Shown here one piece after another: positions 9,753 to 18,972 of a stretch of 64,000 nucleotides of DNA. Each line of letters opens with the position of its first letter. Position 1 is the first letter of the stretch. The stretch comes from Xenorhabdus indica. Its GTDB lineage: Bacteria > Pseudomonadota > Gammaproteobacteria > Enterobacterales > Enterobacteriaceae. Position numbers and translations under genes: made by a program. The DNA lies in NCBI RefSeq assembly GCF_014467235.1, contig NZ_NKHP01000019.1, positions 20,730 through 84,729 on the forward strand, in the 5' to 3' direction. A model generated the notes under the pieces. It saw only the letters and a list, made by a program, of their open reading frames with translations, was not told the origin of the DNA and did not search any database.

Positions 9753-10453
9753 ATATTGTTTTAATTATCAGTTCATTACTTGCGTCATTGGCAGGCGATC
9801 CCAAACTTGCGGAAATGGCAGGGGAAAAAGAAATCGCAGAGTCCAAGCCACAGGAAGTGGTTGTACAAGAAGTGGTTGTACAACAGGAAAAACAATTAGA
9901 TGCACTGCAACAATGCCGTTTCGAGCCATCTCCTCTTATCCGGCTGGCATGTTATGACAAGGAGTTGGATAACCTTAAGGTCAATGCCTTGCCAGTGACA
10001 CTGGAAAACATGGGACCTTTGTGGCGGCAAGCGATGGAGCAGGAAATGCAACGTACCGATTATTCCACTGGTTTCATCGTCACGCAGGGGGAAAACGGTA
10101 CAACCCGGATAGTCCTGACTACCCCTGCAATCGGGGTTCCGCCACCGCGTCCTGTCTTGATGTTGAGCTGTATTGATCGCATCACCCGTTTGCAGGTAGC
10201 TCTGCCTAAACCGGCAGAGTCGGGGGAGGTCACTATCATGACAAACAAAACCCAGTTTAAAACCGAATGGTTCCTGCGGGAACGTGGTTACTTATGGGAA
10301 TCCAGCCGTGGCTTGCCGGGGATTGATGAAATCAAACGCTTAATGGGCAGCGACCAGATGACTATCACACCAAATCAAGGTAGCCAGATAACCTTTAACA
10401 TTTCTCAGTTGGAGCAGGCCGCGAAACCATTGCGCGAAGCCTGTCGTTGGTAA
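9749..10453 (+). CDS. vasI: T6SS-associated protein VasI (TagO family)
   Basis: A 234-residue VasI/TagO-family protein. The family is an accessory T6SS component, probably periplasmic; TagO is known in some E. coli strains to recruit TssA to the membrane complex. A hydrophobic N-terminus (about residues 2-15) could act as a weak signal peptide. The conserved block CRFEPSPLIRLACYD lies at about 54-68. Near residues 36-45 EVVVQ is doubled by an exact 15-base tandem repeat at 9854-9883, which may still vary in copy number. The start overlaps the previous stop in an ATGA. Confidence 0.85.
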   Translation: MNIVLIISSLLASLAGDPKLAEMAGEKEIAESKPQEVVVQEVVVQQEKQLDALQQCRFEPSPLIRLACYDKELDNLKVNALPVTLENMGPLWRQAMEQEMQRTDYSTGFIVTQGENGTTRIVLTTPAIGVPPPRPVLMLSCIDRITRLQVALPKPAESGEVTIMTNKTQFKTEWFLRERGYLWESSRGLPGIDEIKRLMGSDQMTITPNQGSQITFNISQLEQAAKPLREACRW

Positions 10454-10458
10454 TCGAC

Positions 10459-11934
10459 ATGGATATCAGAACACAATTCGACTGGTTCGGCTCCCTGCTG
10501 GCCCCACTGTCCGACGAACAAATTGGCAAAGCTCTGGATGACAATGAGCCCGCATGGGAATTTATTGATGGTGAAATGATTAAATTCGGCTCGCTATCGC
10601 ATGGCTCGCTGGATATTGGAGAAATCCAGCGACAGGCTCTGCAACTTTTCAGCGAAACCAGCAAAGATTTTCGGTTGATGGTGCACTTGCTGCGAACGCT
10701 GCAACACGCAGGGCATCCTGCTGAATTGCTCTTGGCGATGGAGCTGCTGACTGAATACGTGAAAAACTACTGGGAAAAAGCATGGCCAAGCAAGCCGTTG
10801 TTAAAGCGCCGTCTTGCACAGCAGGTGATCAAACGATTTGATTCTGCTCAGACAGTCTTTACAGAGCAATCCAGCAAAAATCAACGGAATGATGCTCAAG
10901 GAGTATTAGCTCATCTTGCACAGTGCTGGCACGCCAGTGAACCTGATCTGGCAAAAGAAATTGATCAACTGCGTACCCGTTATAACCGTCAGCCAGAAAC
11001 AGACACAGCACCATTACAGCCTGTTTCTGCGGTATCAACGGCACCCAAAGCGGAGACTGGAGCACATTCATATCAGACAGGTTCACATCAGACAGATTCA
11101 CATCCGGTAAATGAAATTGCACCGATGCCGGAAGTGGACGTCAATAGCTCCAGCGAAAAAGCGTGGAAGCAGACTCTGATGACGGTTTCTGATTTGCTTT
11201 GTGAACGATATCCAGAATCACCTATCGGTTATTGTCTGCGCCGACATGCCGTCTGGCATACCATCACGACGGCACCCATGGCGAATACCACGGGCAAAAC
11301 ACCGTTGGCACCAACTTCTGCTGATCGCACTGCTGATTATTTGTCAAGGTTGCCAACAGCGGATAACAAGCTGCTGACTCAGATTGAGCAGAGCCTGACG
11401 CTTGCACCTTACTGGCTGGATGGGCACGCCATTGCAGCTCAGGCAGCGTTACAACTGGGCTATAAAAATGTTGCACAGGCCATTCGTAACGAACTGAATG
11501 CGTTTTTAGAACGGTTACCCATATTAAAAACCTTAAATTTTTCCGATATGAGTCCGTTCATTTCTACAGAGACCCTGAATTGGCTGGCACCTGAACCGAC
11601 TGCATCAACCGGAGGCGGTTCGATGTCCGCTGATCAGGAGGCTATCTGGCAATGTTTCCAGCAACAAGGGCTGGAAGCCGCCCTAAAGATGCTGGAAGAG
11701 CACCAGCAACAACTCACGGAACCCCGTGATCAATTCTATGGTCAGTTGCTCAATGCTCAACTTCTTGAAGAAGCCGGCATGACGGCACTGGCACAGCAAC
11801 ATTACCGGAATTTGTTACACACTGGACAACACATGTTATTGACTCAATGGGAACCCGGCTTGCTAACTTTACTGGCTGAAAAAATCCCTTCGCTTGATAA
11901 GGATACTGCTTCAAACAGGAGCGTTAACCCATGA
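10459..11934 (+). CDS. tssA: T6SS protein TssA (VasJ), long form
   Basis: A 491-residue TssA with an N-terminal ImpA domain (about residues 8-130), a variable Ser/Thr/His-rich linker (about 180-235, with short SHQTDSH-like repeats) and a C-terminal helical VasJ domain (about 240-485). TssA proteins prime baseplate and sheath polymerisation at the membrane complex. A TTG at 10447 would overlap vasI; I prefer ATG 10459 because MDIRTQFDWFGSLLAPL is how the ImpA domain begins. The stop overlaps tssM (ATGA), suggesting coupling. Confidence 0.88.
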   Translation: MDIRTQFDWFGSLLAPLSDEQIGKALDDNEPAWEFIDGEMIKFGSLSHGSLDIGEIQRQALQLFSETSKDFRLMVHLLRTLQHAGHPAELLLAMELLTEYVKNYWEKAWPSKPLLKRRLAQQVIKRFDSAQTVFTEQSSKNQRNDAQGVLAHLAQCWHASEPDLAKEIDQLRTRYNRQPETDTAPLQPVSAVSTAPKAETGAHSYQTGSHQTDSHPVNEIAPMPEVDVNSSSEKAWKQTLMTVSDLLCERYPESPIGYCLRRHAVWHTITTAPMANTTGKTPLAPTSADRTADYLSRLPTADNKLLTQIEQSLTLAPYWLDGHAIAAQAALQLGYKNVAQAIRNELNAFLERLPILKTLNFSDMSPFISTETLNWLAPEPTASTGGGSMSADQEAIWQCFQQQGLEAALKMLEEHQQQLTEPRDQFYGQLLNAQLLEEAGMTALAQQHYRNLLHTGQHMLLTQWEPGLLTLLAEKIPSLDKDTASNRSVNP

Positions 11935-14900
11935 AATGGCCCTCTTTGTCATCAATCTCTCAATTGAAATCGGTTTTGCCGGCGCTAGGGAAATTTAAAT
12001 CCATGCCACGCCTTAAGGCAACAACAGCACTTATTCTGGCGCTTATTCCCTGTCTGCTTCTGATAGCGGTCTGGTGGTGGGGACCGGAATGGAAAATACG
12101 TGAAGATTACCCGCTGGAAAGCCTTGCTGCCCGTTGGTTGGCGACGGCCATTATCATTATGGCTGTGCTAGGTTGGATCGGCATGAAAGCATGGCGTCGC
12201 TTGCGTCAGCTTGAAAAACTGAACCTTGACGTTGAACTGAAAGTGGTTGATCCGGTACGTGTAGATATTGAATACCAAGACCGTTACCTTGATCACTGGA
12301 AATCTCAGTTACAGCGCCACCTGGATTCTTACAACTACCTGTATGAACGTCCGTGGTACATGGTGATCGGTAGCCAACAGAGCGGTAAAACCTCCCTGAT
12401 TAAGGAAGGTTACAAACTGTCTGAAATTGCTGCACCAGAATATCTGCGTCAGGACGGGGAAATCCCTCTGTTGCTGCGTTGCTGGTTGGGGGAAAAAGCC
12501 GTCATCATTGACCCCAGAGGCCGTCTGATTGACCAGCCTATTCCGCTGAACAGTGACAAACCGCAGATCAACAGTCGCTTGTGGGAAGCCCTGCTGAACT
12601 GGTTATCGGAAAACCGCCAGCGTCAGCCGCTTAACGGGATTATTCTGACCGTAGATACCTTGCGTTTACTGACGGATAACCGCGAACAACGGGATCGTTA
12701 CGTACGGGAAATCCACCAACGTTTGCAAGAAATCCGTCTGACTTTCCACAGTCAGTTGCCGCTCTATCTGGTAATGACCAAGATTGACCTGTTGCACGGC
12801 TTTGAGGCAATGTACCAGTCACTGGATCGCAAACAGCGTGATCAGATCCTCGGTGTGACTTTCAGTCTCAACAATCACCTTAGCAGCCGTGATGAAAAAG
12901 CATGGCGCAGTGAGCTGGAACAATTCTGGCAACAGTGGATGAACAACCTGAACGGTGCAATGCCGGACATGATGCTGAACAGTGTTGATGCCAACCAGCG
13001 CAGCGCATTGTTCAGTTTCACCCGTCAGATTCAGGGCCTGCACAGTTATATCGTGCAGATGCTGGAAGACATCCTGTACAACGACGAAAACCATCGTCCG
13101 AAGCTGCGCGGAGTTTACCTGACTTCCGCCCATCAGGTGGGACAGATGGACGATATATTTACTCAATCGGCCTCGGCGCAGTATCACCTCGGTACGCAGG
13201 CGTTTCCGACATGGCCGACGGGTGACACTTTGCCATACTTCACTCAATCCCTGTTTGAAGACGTATTGCTGGCAGAACCGAATCTGGCGGCAGAAAACCG
13301 TATCTGGCTGAGTCGCAATCGCCGCCAGTTGTACACCTTCTCCACGGTTAGTGCACTGGTCATACTGACAATGTGGGGGGGCTGGCATTACTTCTACCAG
13401 AAAAACTATCGGGCCGGGGAAGAGGTACTGGCAGAGGCGAAAAAATTCCTCTCTGTACCTGCTCCGAAAGGCGATGACAACTACGGTAGTCTCCAACTAC
13501 CATTGCTGAACCCGATCCGTGACGCAACACTGGCTTACGGCAACTATTATGAGAACAAATCTTTCCTGACGGATATGGGGTTGTATCAGGGCAGCCGTGT
13601 AGGGAAGAAAGTGGAAAACACGTATCTGAATCTGCTGGAGCAGCATTTCCTGCCATCCCTGATGCGTGTTCTGTTGGATGACCTGAATAAGGCACCGACA
13701 GGCAGTGAGGAAAAACTCGAAATTCTGCGTGTCATGCGCATGATGGAAGATGAGAGTAAACGTAATAAAGGGTTGGTGGCACAGTATATGCGTGAGCGCT
13801 GGAGTAAAGCGTTCTATGGCCAGCGTGATGTGCAGGATGCCCTGCTGACCCACCTGAATTACGCGTTGGATCTTTCTAAATGGAAAGAGAAACGTGATGC
13901 AGGCGATAGGGAGGCCATTGATAGCTTCGTTCCGTTTGCGAAACCAATCCGACAGGCTCAGCAGGAACTGAGTACGCTCTCCGTCAAACAACGGGTTTAT
14001 CAGAACCTGCGTATCAAGGCTCAGGATACTCTGTCAGCGCCTATCAATCTGCGTGATCAGATTGGCCCAAGTTTTGACAGCGTGTTTGTCGCCAGTAACG
14101 AAAAACGGTTGGTGATACCTCAGTTCCTGACCCGTCATGGCCTTATGGATTACTTCGTCCAGCAGAGTGATAAGTTGGTAGAGCTGACCGAGATGGATAG
14201 TTGGGTGCTGAACTTATCGAAGAATAAAGAACAATACAAAGAGTCGGAGCCGTCACAGCGTAAGGACAATTACAGTAAAGCAGATCGAGAAAGGATCGAG
14301 AGTGAAATCACTGAACTGTATCTGGCAGATTACACCGCAACATGGCGGGCAGCAATGAACAACCTCGAAGTCCGTGATTTTGAGGATTTGCCACAGGCTA
14401 TCAGTGCGATTGAACAGGTGATTAGTGGTGAACAGCCGATCAAACGGGCGTTACAAATCCTGAGCGATAACACCAATCCGCCGATGATCGACAGCTCATT
14501 GGGCAACACGGAAAGAAATGCGTTGTTGGAGAAGAAGGATTACAGCTTATTGACAGATATCAGCCGTGGTTTTGCACAGGAAACCGGTGTATTGATTGAG
14601 CATGGTGATAAGGGCAGTACATTGCAAAGCGTCTACCAGAAATTGATGGCATTGCATCGTTATCTGCTGGCTATCCAGAATTCACCAACTCCCGGTAAAG
14701 CGGCACTGCAAGCAGTTCAGATGCGTTTGGATAAGAACAACAGTGATGCGATTTTTGAAGTACAGCAAATGGCGAAAAATCTGCCTGAGCCATTGGATCG
14801 TTGGGTTGGGGAGCTAGCTAATCAGGCGTGGCGTGTGGTGATGATGGAGGCGGTACGCTCACTGGAAGTGGAATGGCAAAATACTGTCGTCAAACAGTAC

Positions 14901-15548
14901 AACACCTATCTGGCTGGCCGTTACCCGTTCAATCCAGATGCTAAAGAAGAAGTACCGTTAAGCGAATTTGAGCGCTTCTTCCGGCCAGACGGCACACTGG
15001 ATACTTTCTACAAGCAGAGCCTGAAACCGTTTGTGGCGAACAACCTCACTACGGGTACGGATGGTCGTGAATTGATCCGCCCTGACGTGTTGAAACAATT
15101 GGAGAATGCGAACCGCATTCGCACCACTTTCTTCTCACCACAAAACGGATTGGGAACCCAGTTTGCCATTGAGCCAGTGAATCTGACCGGCAACAAACGC
15201 CGAGCTCTGCTGAACCTTGATGGTCAGTTGGTGGATTATACCCACGGCCGCAGTAATGTTGCGCGTCTGATATGGCCGAACACCATGCGTGCGGGTACAG
15301 AAAGTAAGCTGACTCTGATGCCGGACAGAAGCAACCAGGCACCGCGTTCTGTCAGCTATGTGGGGCCGTGGGCGCAATTACGGTTGATTAACAGCGGCAA
15401 GCTGACCAACGTTCAACCGGGTTCCTTCGACGTACGCTTTAGCGTAGAGGGGGGTGAGGTGACCTACCGCATCTACGTGGATGAATCGGACAATCCGTTT
15501 GCCGGTGGGTTGTTCAGCCAGTTCAAACTGCCGGACACCCTCTATTGA
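11931..15548 (+). CDS. tssM: T6SS inner-membrane channel protein TssM (VasK/IcmF)
   Basis: A 1205-residue IcmF-family protein that forms the trans-envelope core with TssJ and TssL. Two transmembrane helices lie at about 31-50 and 69-87, a cytoplasmic NTPase-like domain carries Walker A G147-T154 (GSQQSGKT), a third helix is at about 470-489, and the long periplasmic part ends in the beta-rich TssJ-binding domain. The P-loop is complete, so nucleotide binding is possible, though some TssM proteins work without it. Full length with no breaks. An intrinsic terminator follows about 35 bases after the stop. Confidence 0.95.
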   Translation: MKWPSLSSISQLKSVLPALGKFKSMPRLKATTALILALIPCLLLIAVWWWGPEWKIREDYPLESLAARWLATAIIIMAVLGWIGMKAWRRLRQLEKLNLDVELKVVDPVRVDIEYQDRYLDHWKSQLQRHLDSYNYLYERPWYMVIGSQQSGKTSLIKEGYKLSEIAAPEYLRQDGEIPLLLRCWLGEKAVIIDPRGRLIDQPIPLNSDKPQINSRLWEALLNWLSENRQRQPLNGIILTVDTLRLLTDNREQRDRYVREIHQRLQEIRLTFHSQLPLYLVMTKIDLLHGFEAMYQSLDRKQRDQILGVTFSLNNHLSSRDEKAWRSELEQFWQQWMNNLNGAMPDMMLNSVDANQRSALFSFTRQIQGLHSYIVQMLEDILYNDENHRPKLRGVYLTSAHQVGQMDDIFTQSASAQYHLGTQAFPTWPTGDTLPYFTQSLFEDVLLAEPNLAAENRIWLSRNRRQLYTFSTVSALVILTMWGGWHYFYQKNYRAGEEVLAEAKKFLSVPAPKGDDNYGSLQLPLLNPIRDATLAYGNYYENKSFLTDMGLYQGSRVGKKVENTYLNLLEQHFLPSLMRVLLDDLNKAPTGSEEKLEILRVMRMMEDESKRNKGLVAQYMRERWSKAFYGQRDVQDALLTHLNYALDLSKWKEKRDAGDREAIDSFVPFAKPIRQAQQELSTLSVKQRVYQNLRIKAQDTLSAPINLRDQIGPSFDSVFVASNEKRLVIPQFLTRHGLMDYFVQQSDKLVELTEMDSWVLNLSKNKEQYKESEPSQRKDNYSKADRERIESEITELYLADYTATWRAAMNNLEVRDFEDLPQAISAIEQVISGEQPIKRALQILSDNTNPPMIDSSLGNTERNALLEKKDYSLLTDISRGFAQETGVLIEHGDKGSTLQSVYQKLMALHRYLLAIQNSPTPGKAALQAVQMRLDKNNSDAIFEVQQMAKNLPEPLDRWVGELANQAWRVVMMEAVRSLEVEWQNTVVKQYNTYLAGRYPFNPDAKEEVPLSEFERFFRPDGTLDTFYKQSLKPFVANNLTTGTDGRELIRPDVLKQLENANRIRTTFFSPQNGLGTQFAIEPVNLTGNKRRALLNLDGQLVDYTHGRSNVARLIWPNTMRAGTESKLTLMPDRSNQAPRSVSYVGPWAQLRLINSGKLTNVQPGSFDVRFSVEGGEVTYRIYVDESDNPFAGGLFSQFKLPDTLY

Positions 15549-15583
15549 GGTGAAAGTGTGGGTCAGTCTTGAAAGCAAAATTC

Positions 15584-15609
15584 CCCCTGCCTTCGGGCAG
15601 GGGTTTTTT
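15584..15609 (+). terminator. Intrinsic terminator between tssM and vasL
   Basis: CCCCTGCC (15584-15591), a TTCG tetraloop and GGCAGGGG (15596-15603) form a perfect 8-bp stem followed by six Ts. It lies inside the T6SS operon and directly abuts the AAGGAG ribosome binding site of vasL. It should lower vasL transcription relative to upstream genes, or define the end of the main transcript; which of the two is inference. Confidence 0.9.
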
Positions 15610-15626
15610 AAGGAGAAAAAACAGAC

Positions 15627-16970
15627 ATGAGCGGGCACCCTGAAAATCTCATTATCCGGGCGGGTGGCAGTCCACTGAACTTGCCGGAATTCGCGGTTAT
15701 CCGCGACGAAATCAATAAAACCAGTCATCCGTCACAACCGGAAGTGAACTGGATGCTGGTGGAATCGCTGTCACTGACCTTGTTCAAAACCAATGGCGTC
15801 GATTTACAGACGGCAATTTATTACACATTAGCCAGAATGCAGCTAAACGGACTGGCGGGATTCACCGAGGGCTGTGAATTGCTGGCGGGTGTTATCGTCA
15901 GTGAATGGGATGCTTTGTGGCCGCCGCAACCGCAGGTACGTACTGATTTGCTGGAATGGTTCCACAACCGTACCGGTAGCATACTGCGTCAACTGGACTT
16001 TGCCGCCAGTGACCTGCGGATGATTTATCGTGCCGAGCGTGCACTCCAGCTTATTGTTGACCGATTACAGCAATCCGATCTGAAACGCCTACCGAGGGTG
16101 GAGAACTTACTGTGGTTCTTCCAGAACGCGGCGAAAAAACTGGAAAAACCACGCCAGGCCGCGAAACCGGTACAACAACCGGTACAGATGCCACCACTGG
16201 TCTACTTGTCTAAATCCGAATCAGAGCCGGAAACATCACCATCTTCTCTACCGACGCATCCTGAAAGTATTCCGACGGATAACCAACAGAGGGTCAAAGT
16301 GCAGTTTCCTGAACAACCGCCGCGCGGCCTGACAGCATGGCAGGGCTTTGGGCTTGGGGCATTGTTGGGGATATTGGTACTGATAGGGTGCTGGTTGCTG
16401 CTCTACAAACCGTTACAACAGCAACTGAATGCCATTACAGAACAACCCGCAGGCTCACGGTTGGCGTGGCTTTACCAGCCGGCCTTAACAGACTACTCAT
16501 TCCAACTTGATCGTTTGGCAGAGACATCTCCACTCGCCACATGGGAGGCTGCCCGGACAGTAACAACAACCGCTGAGAAACAGTGGCCCCAATCGGCAGA
16601 GCAGGTTAACGCCACCCGTCACTGGCAACAACAAATGACTGCCCGTATCGACAGCGTACCGTTGAAAGGCAGTTGGTACACCACTCGTGATCAACTCCAG
16701 CAACTGGCGGACAAAATTCTGTTGCAGGAACGCACCCGTGGCAGTTTTACCCTCTCTTATCTTAAGACTGCTATTTACGACATCCAGCGCAGCCACGGCA
16801 GCGAAGTACCGCTGGAAGAGCTGTTGCGCCAGTTGAGCACCCATGCGGAAAAAGGTGAAGCTGTTCCGCCTGTACTGATGAAAGGAATCGATGACCGTTT
16901 TAACGCTCTGCTCGGCCGTTATGACCGCCTGCGTCATGCGATTGAACAGCGTGACCGTGCTGCCAAATAA
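15627..16970 (+). CDS. vasL: T6SS VasL/TagA-like protein with ImpA domain
   Basis: A 447-residue protein with an N-terminal ImpA-related domain (about residues 1-150), a proline/serine-rich linker (about 175-225), one transmembrane helix (about 240-260, GLGALLGILVLIGCWLLLY) and a C-terminal domain typical of VasL. It ends the cluster as vasL does in V. cholerae. TssA-like membrane proteins of the TagA type stop sheath extension at the far side of the cell; assigning that role here is inference. AGGAG at 15611-15615 precedes the ATG. Expression may be separate or reduced because of the terminator just upstream. Confidence 0.85.
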   Translation: MSGHPENLIIRAGGSPLNLPEFAVIRDEINKTSHPSQPEVNWMLVESLSLTLFKTNGVDLQTAIYYTLARMQLNGLAGFTEGCELLAGVIVSEWDALWPPQPQVRTDLLEWFHNRTGSILRQLDFAASDLRMIYRAERALQLIVDRLQQSDLKRLPRVENLLWFFQNAAKKLEKPRQAAKPVQQPVQMPPLVYLSKSESEPETSPSSLPTHPESIPTDNQQRVKVQFPEQPPRGLTAWQGFGLGALLGILVLIGCWLLLYKPLQQQLNAITEQPAGSRLAWLYQPALTDYSFQLDRLAETSPLATWEAARTVTTTAEKQWPQSAEQVNATRHWQQQMTARIDSVPLKGSWYTTRDQLQQLADKILLQERTRGSFTLSYLKTAIYDIQRSHGSEVPLEELLRQLSTHAEKGEAVPPVLMKGIDDRFNALLGRYDRLRHAIEQRDRAAK

Positions 16971-16985
16971 GTCGGTGGCGGATAA

Positions 16986-17075
16986 ACCAGGGAGAATTTT
17001 TGGTGCCACCGGTTAGGCCAACTCGGCCAGCATTTATTTGAATATGATGATGCGGGCCGCATGACGGCCAAGCAG
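16986..17075 (+). pseudogene. Rhs/YD-repeat protein fragment
   Basis: Starting 15 bases after the vasL stop, frame 3 reads about 30 residues resembling an Rhs core segment: RENFWCHRLGQLG then HLFEYDDAGRMTAKQ, where EYDDAGR is a YD-repeat signature. There is no start, an in-frame TAA lies just before it at 16983-16985, and Rhs likeness stops after AKQ where the antisense SymE-like gene begins. It looks like the scar of an Rhs effector gene that once stood next to the T6SS operon. The stretch is short, so the match is by eye only. Confidence 0.5.
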
Positions 17076-17300
17076 TTCCCGCATTCTCAGCTTGATCTCA
17101 CTGAGCTGGTCTTGCTGACGCGGGTACTGTTGCCGGATAGCGCGGGTGTCATCACTGTCAGGGATGAGCACCAGACAGCCGTCCATAATTTTGACCGTGA
17201 GGGTACAGCCCTTATCAAACCCTGCCGCCTTAAGCCACTGGCCTTTAAGGTGTATTGCGGGCGGGGCTGTGGCCTTGTCATTCTGCGGCACGTATCCCAC
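17034..17300 (-). pseudogene. SymE-family toxin-like gene, probably degenerate
   Basis: Eighty-eight codons resembling SymE, the SOS-induced AbrB-fold toxin of the SymE/SymR type I module. PPAIHLKGQWLKAAGF and TLTVKIMDGCLVLIP match the SymE core. The frame continues upstream to about 17374 and includes KTERYYTVGYVPQ, the family's usual N-terminal part, yet contains no ATG, TTG or other GTG; the GTG at 17300 starts in the middle of that block and has no ribosome binding site. The last residues (about RHAARIIIFK) are read from the reverse of the Rhs-like fragment, so the C-terminus also looks replaced. Probably non-functional; a functional protein with an unusual start is not excluded. Confidence 0.6.
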
Positions 17301-17394
17301 GGTATAATAACGTTCTGTTTTAGCAGCTTTATTTACCTCGCTATTATTGCAAGGATTGCCAAAAAACTGTCCAAATTAACTATCATTATAATGA

Positions 17395-18870
17395 CTAACC
17401 TTCAGTTTTTTGGGCCTCAGCTACCCCAGTCTTCGGCTCTTCCGGCAGCGGTCCTGGTCTCATAATCTGATTAAAACTGTTCCTGAGCTGATTCACATCA
17501 ACAGCCGCTTCACCTTTAGGTTGCACCAGAATAAATGCCGTTTCCTGAGATAACATCTCTTTCAGTTTTTTGTTCAAAACCTGTGGCGTAAGGGAAGACA
17601 AAAACATCTGCCGCAATCTGCGATATTGCTCAGGGGCAATATCTATCACATTATTTTGTTGGGAAAGCAGACGCTGGTTAATCAATATATCCGTGTCTGT
17701 ACGCGCATATGCTGCAAAGAGGTGCTGAAGCTGAAGGCGTTTCTGATTATACAGTTCATCGAATTGTTTTTGTGGCAATCCGTTTTCACGTAATGACACC
17801 AGCGCGGAGGCCAGGTAAAGTGTGGATTCCGTCAATTTATCCGATGATGTGTCCAGATTCAGATAGCAATTCGCCCGCTGGTAAACGACCCGACAATCCA
17901 GATCTAATTTTGCGTCATTTTGCTTTTCTTTCAGCCACAATTGTAAGTAACGGTAAAAAGCTTCGCGGGCAAGTTCGTTTGACCAATGCTGAAGTAATGC
18001 CTGAGAGTTATTAATCGGTTGCCAGTTCAAATCCCAAACTAAAGAAAGCCGATCTTGTTTAGCTTTATCACTTTTCACTCCCAATACTTCTGCTTTTACT
18101 GGCAACAGACTGGGAACAACAACAGGTGTCTGACGTTTGCCTTCTAATGATGAAAATATCTGATTAAGCCGTTCTGGCAATACCCGACTATCAACGTTGC
18201 CGGCAACATATAATGTCATTGCATCCGGCGTATACCACTGCCGATAGAATTCTTCGACTTTTTTCACATCTACAGATGTTGATACATGCACTCCGGGATC
18301 ATGACCAAGCAGGGTCGAACCTTGCAGGCGCATACGCCATGCCGGATCCTGGACATCTGCTGGCAAAGTCGATACCAGATGTTCAGACGTTTTCATAGCC
18401 TGAGCCAAAGTCTGTGGCGTAAATACTGCCCCTCCCGCAATATCGGATAACCAGATCAGCGCATCCTGTAATAATTCAGGGCGGTTATTGGGTAAGCTCA
18501 GGCTATAGAGAGTAAAATCATATGAAACTATGGCAGGGGGAAGGGGGTTTTTGCTATCTACTGCGTTGTACCACAGATTTTCTAATTTTTGTGAAGATAA
18601 ATCTTTACTGGAAGATAAGACGATCTTGGGAATAAGGTAGGTGTAACCTTGCTGCTGATTTTTCTCTGCCAAAGAGCCCGTTTTCACCATTAAACGCAAC
18701 TGTATTTTGTCATTGGGACGTTGTGGAGTTTGCAGGATTTGCCAACTGAACCCATTTTCCAGTTTGCCTTGTTGCCAGGCTGGATCAGGCTGTAAGGTTT
18801 CCGCCTGAGCAAAGTAAGTCGTAGCCAGAATGGTGCCACCAATAAGATATCCGATTTTCTTGCCTTGCAT
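17395..18870 (-). CDS. yhjJ: YhjJ, periplasmic M16-like protein without zinc motif
   Basis: A 491-residue homologue of E. coli YhjJ, with MQGKKI, ALQPDPAWQQG-like and SLPNNRPELL segments in the same places. A signal peptide (about 1-23, ending AQA) sends it to the periplasm. The fold is that of M16 (insulinase/pitrilysin) peptidases, but the HxxEH zinc site is missing: the corresponding place reads KNQQQGYTYLIPK (about residues 75-87). It is therefore most likely a catalytically inactive paralogue; its role is unknown in E. coli too. It reads in the same direction as the truncated hmsP gene upstream, a pairing related to the yhjJ-dctA-yhjK region of E. coli. Confidence 0.85.
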   Translation of the reverse strand: MQGKKIGYLIGGTILATTYFAQAETLQPDPAWQQGKLENGFSWQILQTPQRPNDKIQLRLMVKTGSLAEKNQQQGYTYLIPKIVLSSSKDLSSQKLENLWYNAVDSKNPLPPAIVSYDFTLYSLSLPNNRPELLQDALIWLSDIAGGAVFTPQTLAQAMKTSEHLVSTLPADVQDPAWRMRLQGSTLLGHDPGVHVSTSVDVKKVEEFYRQWYTPDAMTLYVAGNVDSRVLPERLNQIFSSLEGKRQTPVVVPSLLPVKAEVLGVKSDKAKQDRLSLVWDLNWQPINNSQALLQHWSNELAREAFYRYLQLWLKEKQNDAKLDLDCRVVYQRANCYLNLDTSSDKLTESTLYLASALVSLRENGLPQKQFDELYNQKRLQLQHLFAAYARTDTDILINQRLLSQQNNVIDIAPEQYRRLRQMFLSSLTPQVLNKKLKEMLSQETAFILVQPKGEAAVDVNQLRNSFNQIMRPGPLPEEPKTGVAEAQKTEG

Positions 18871-18972
18871 TCTTACTTACCCCTACCTATTTAGTTTTAT
18901 CCTTGTTTGAACCAATAAAAGGCCTCTGGATATTATCACCGAAAATTAGACCTTTATTCACCTTATAAGGTT

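Noticed and set aside
12819..13496. 225-codon minus-strand frame
   Set aside because: Antisense to the conserved cytoplasmic domain of tssM; a by-product of codon use.
17061..17465. 134-codon open frame on the + strand
   Set aside because: Only its first codons continue the Rhs-like fragment; the rest is antisense to the SymE-like frame and to the end of yhjJ and shows no family features.
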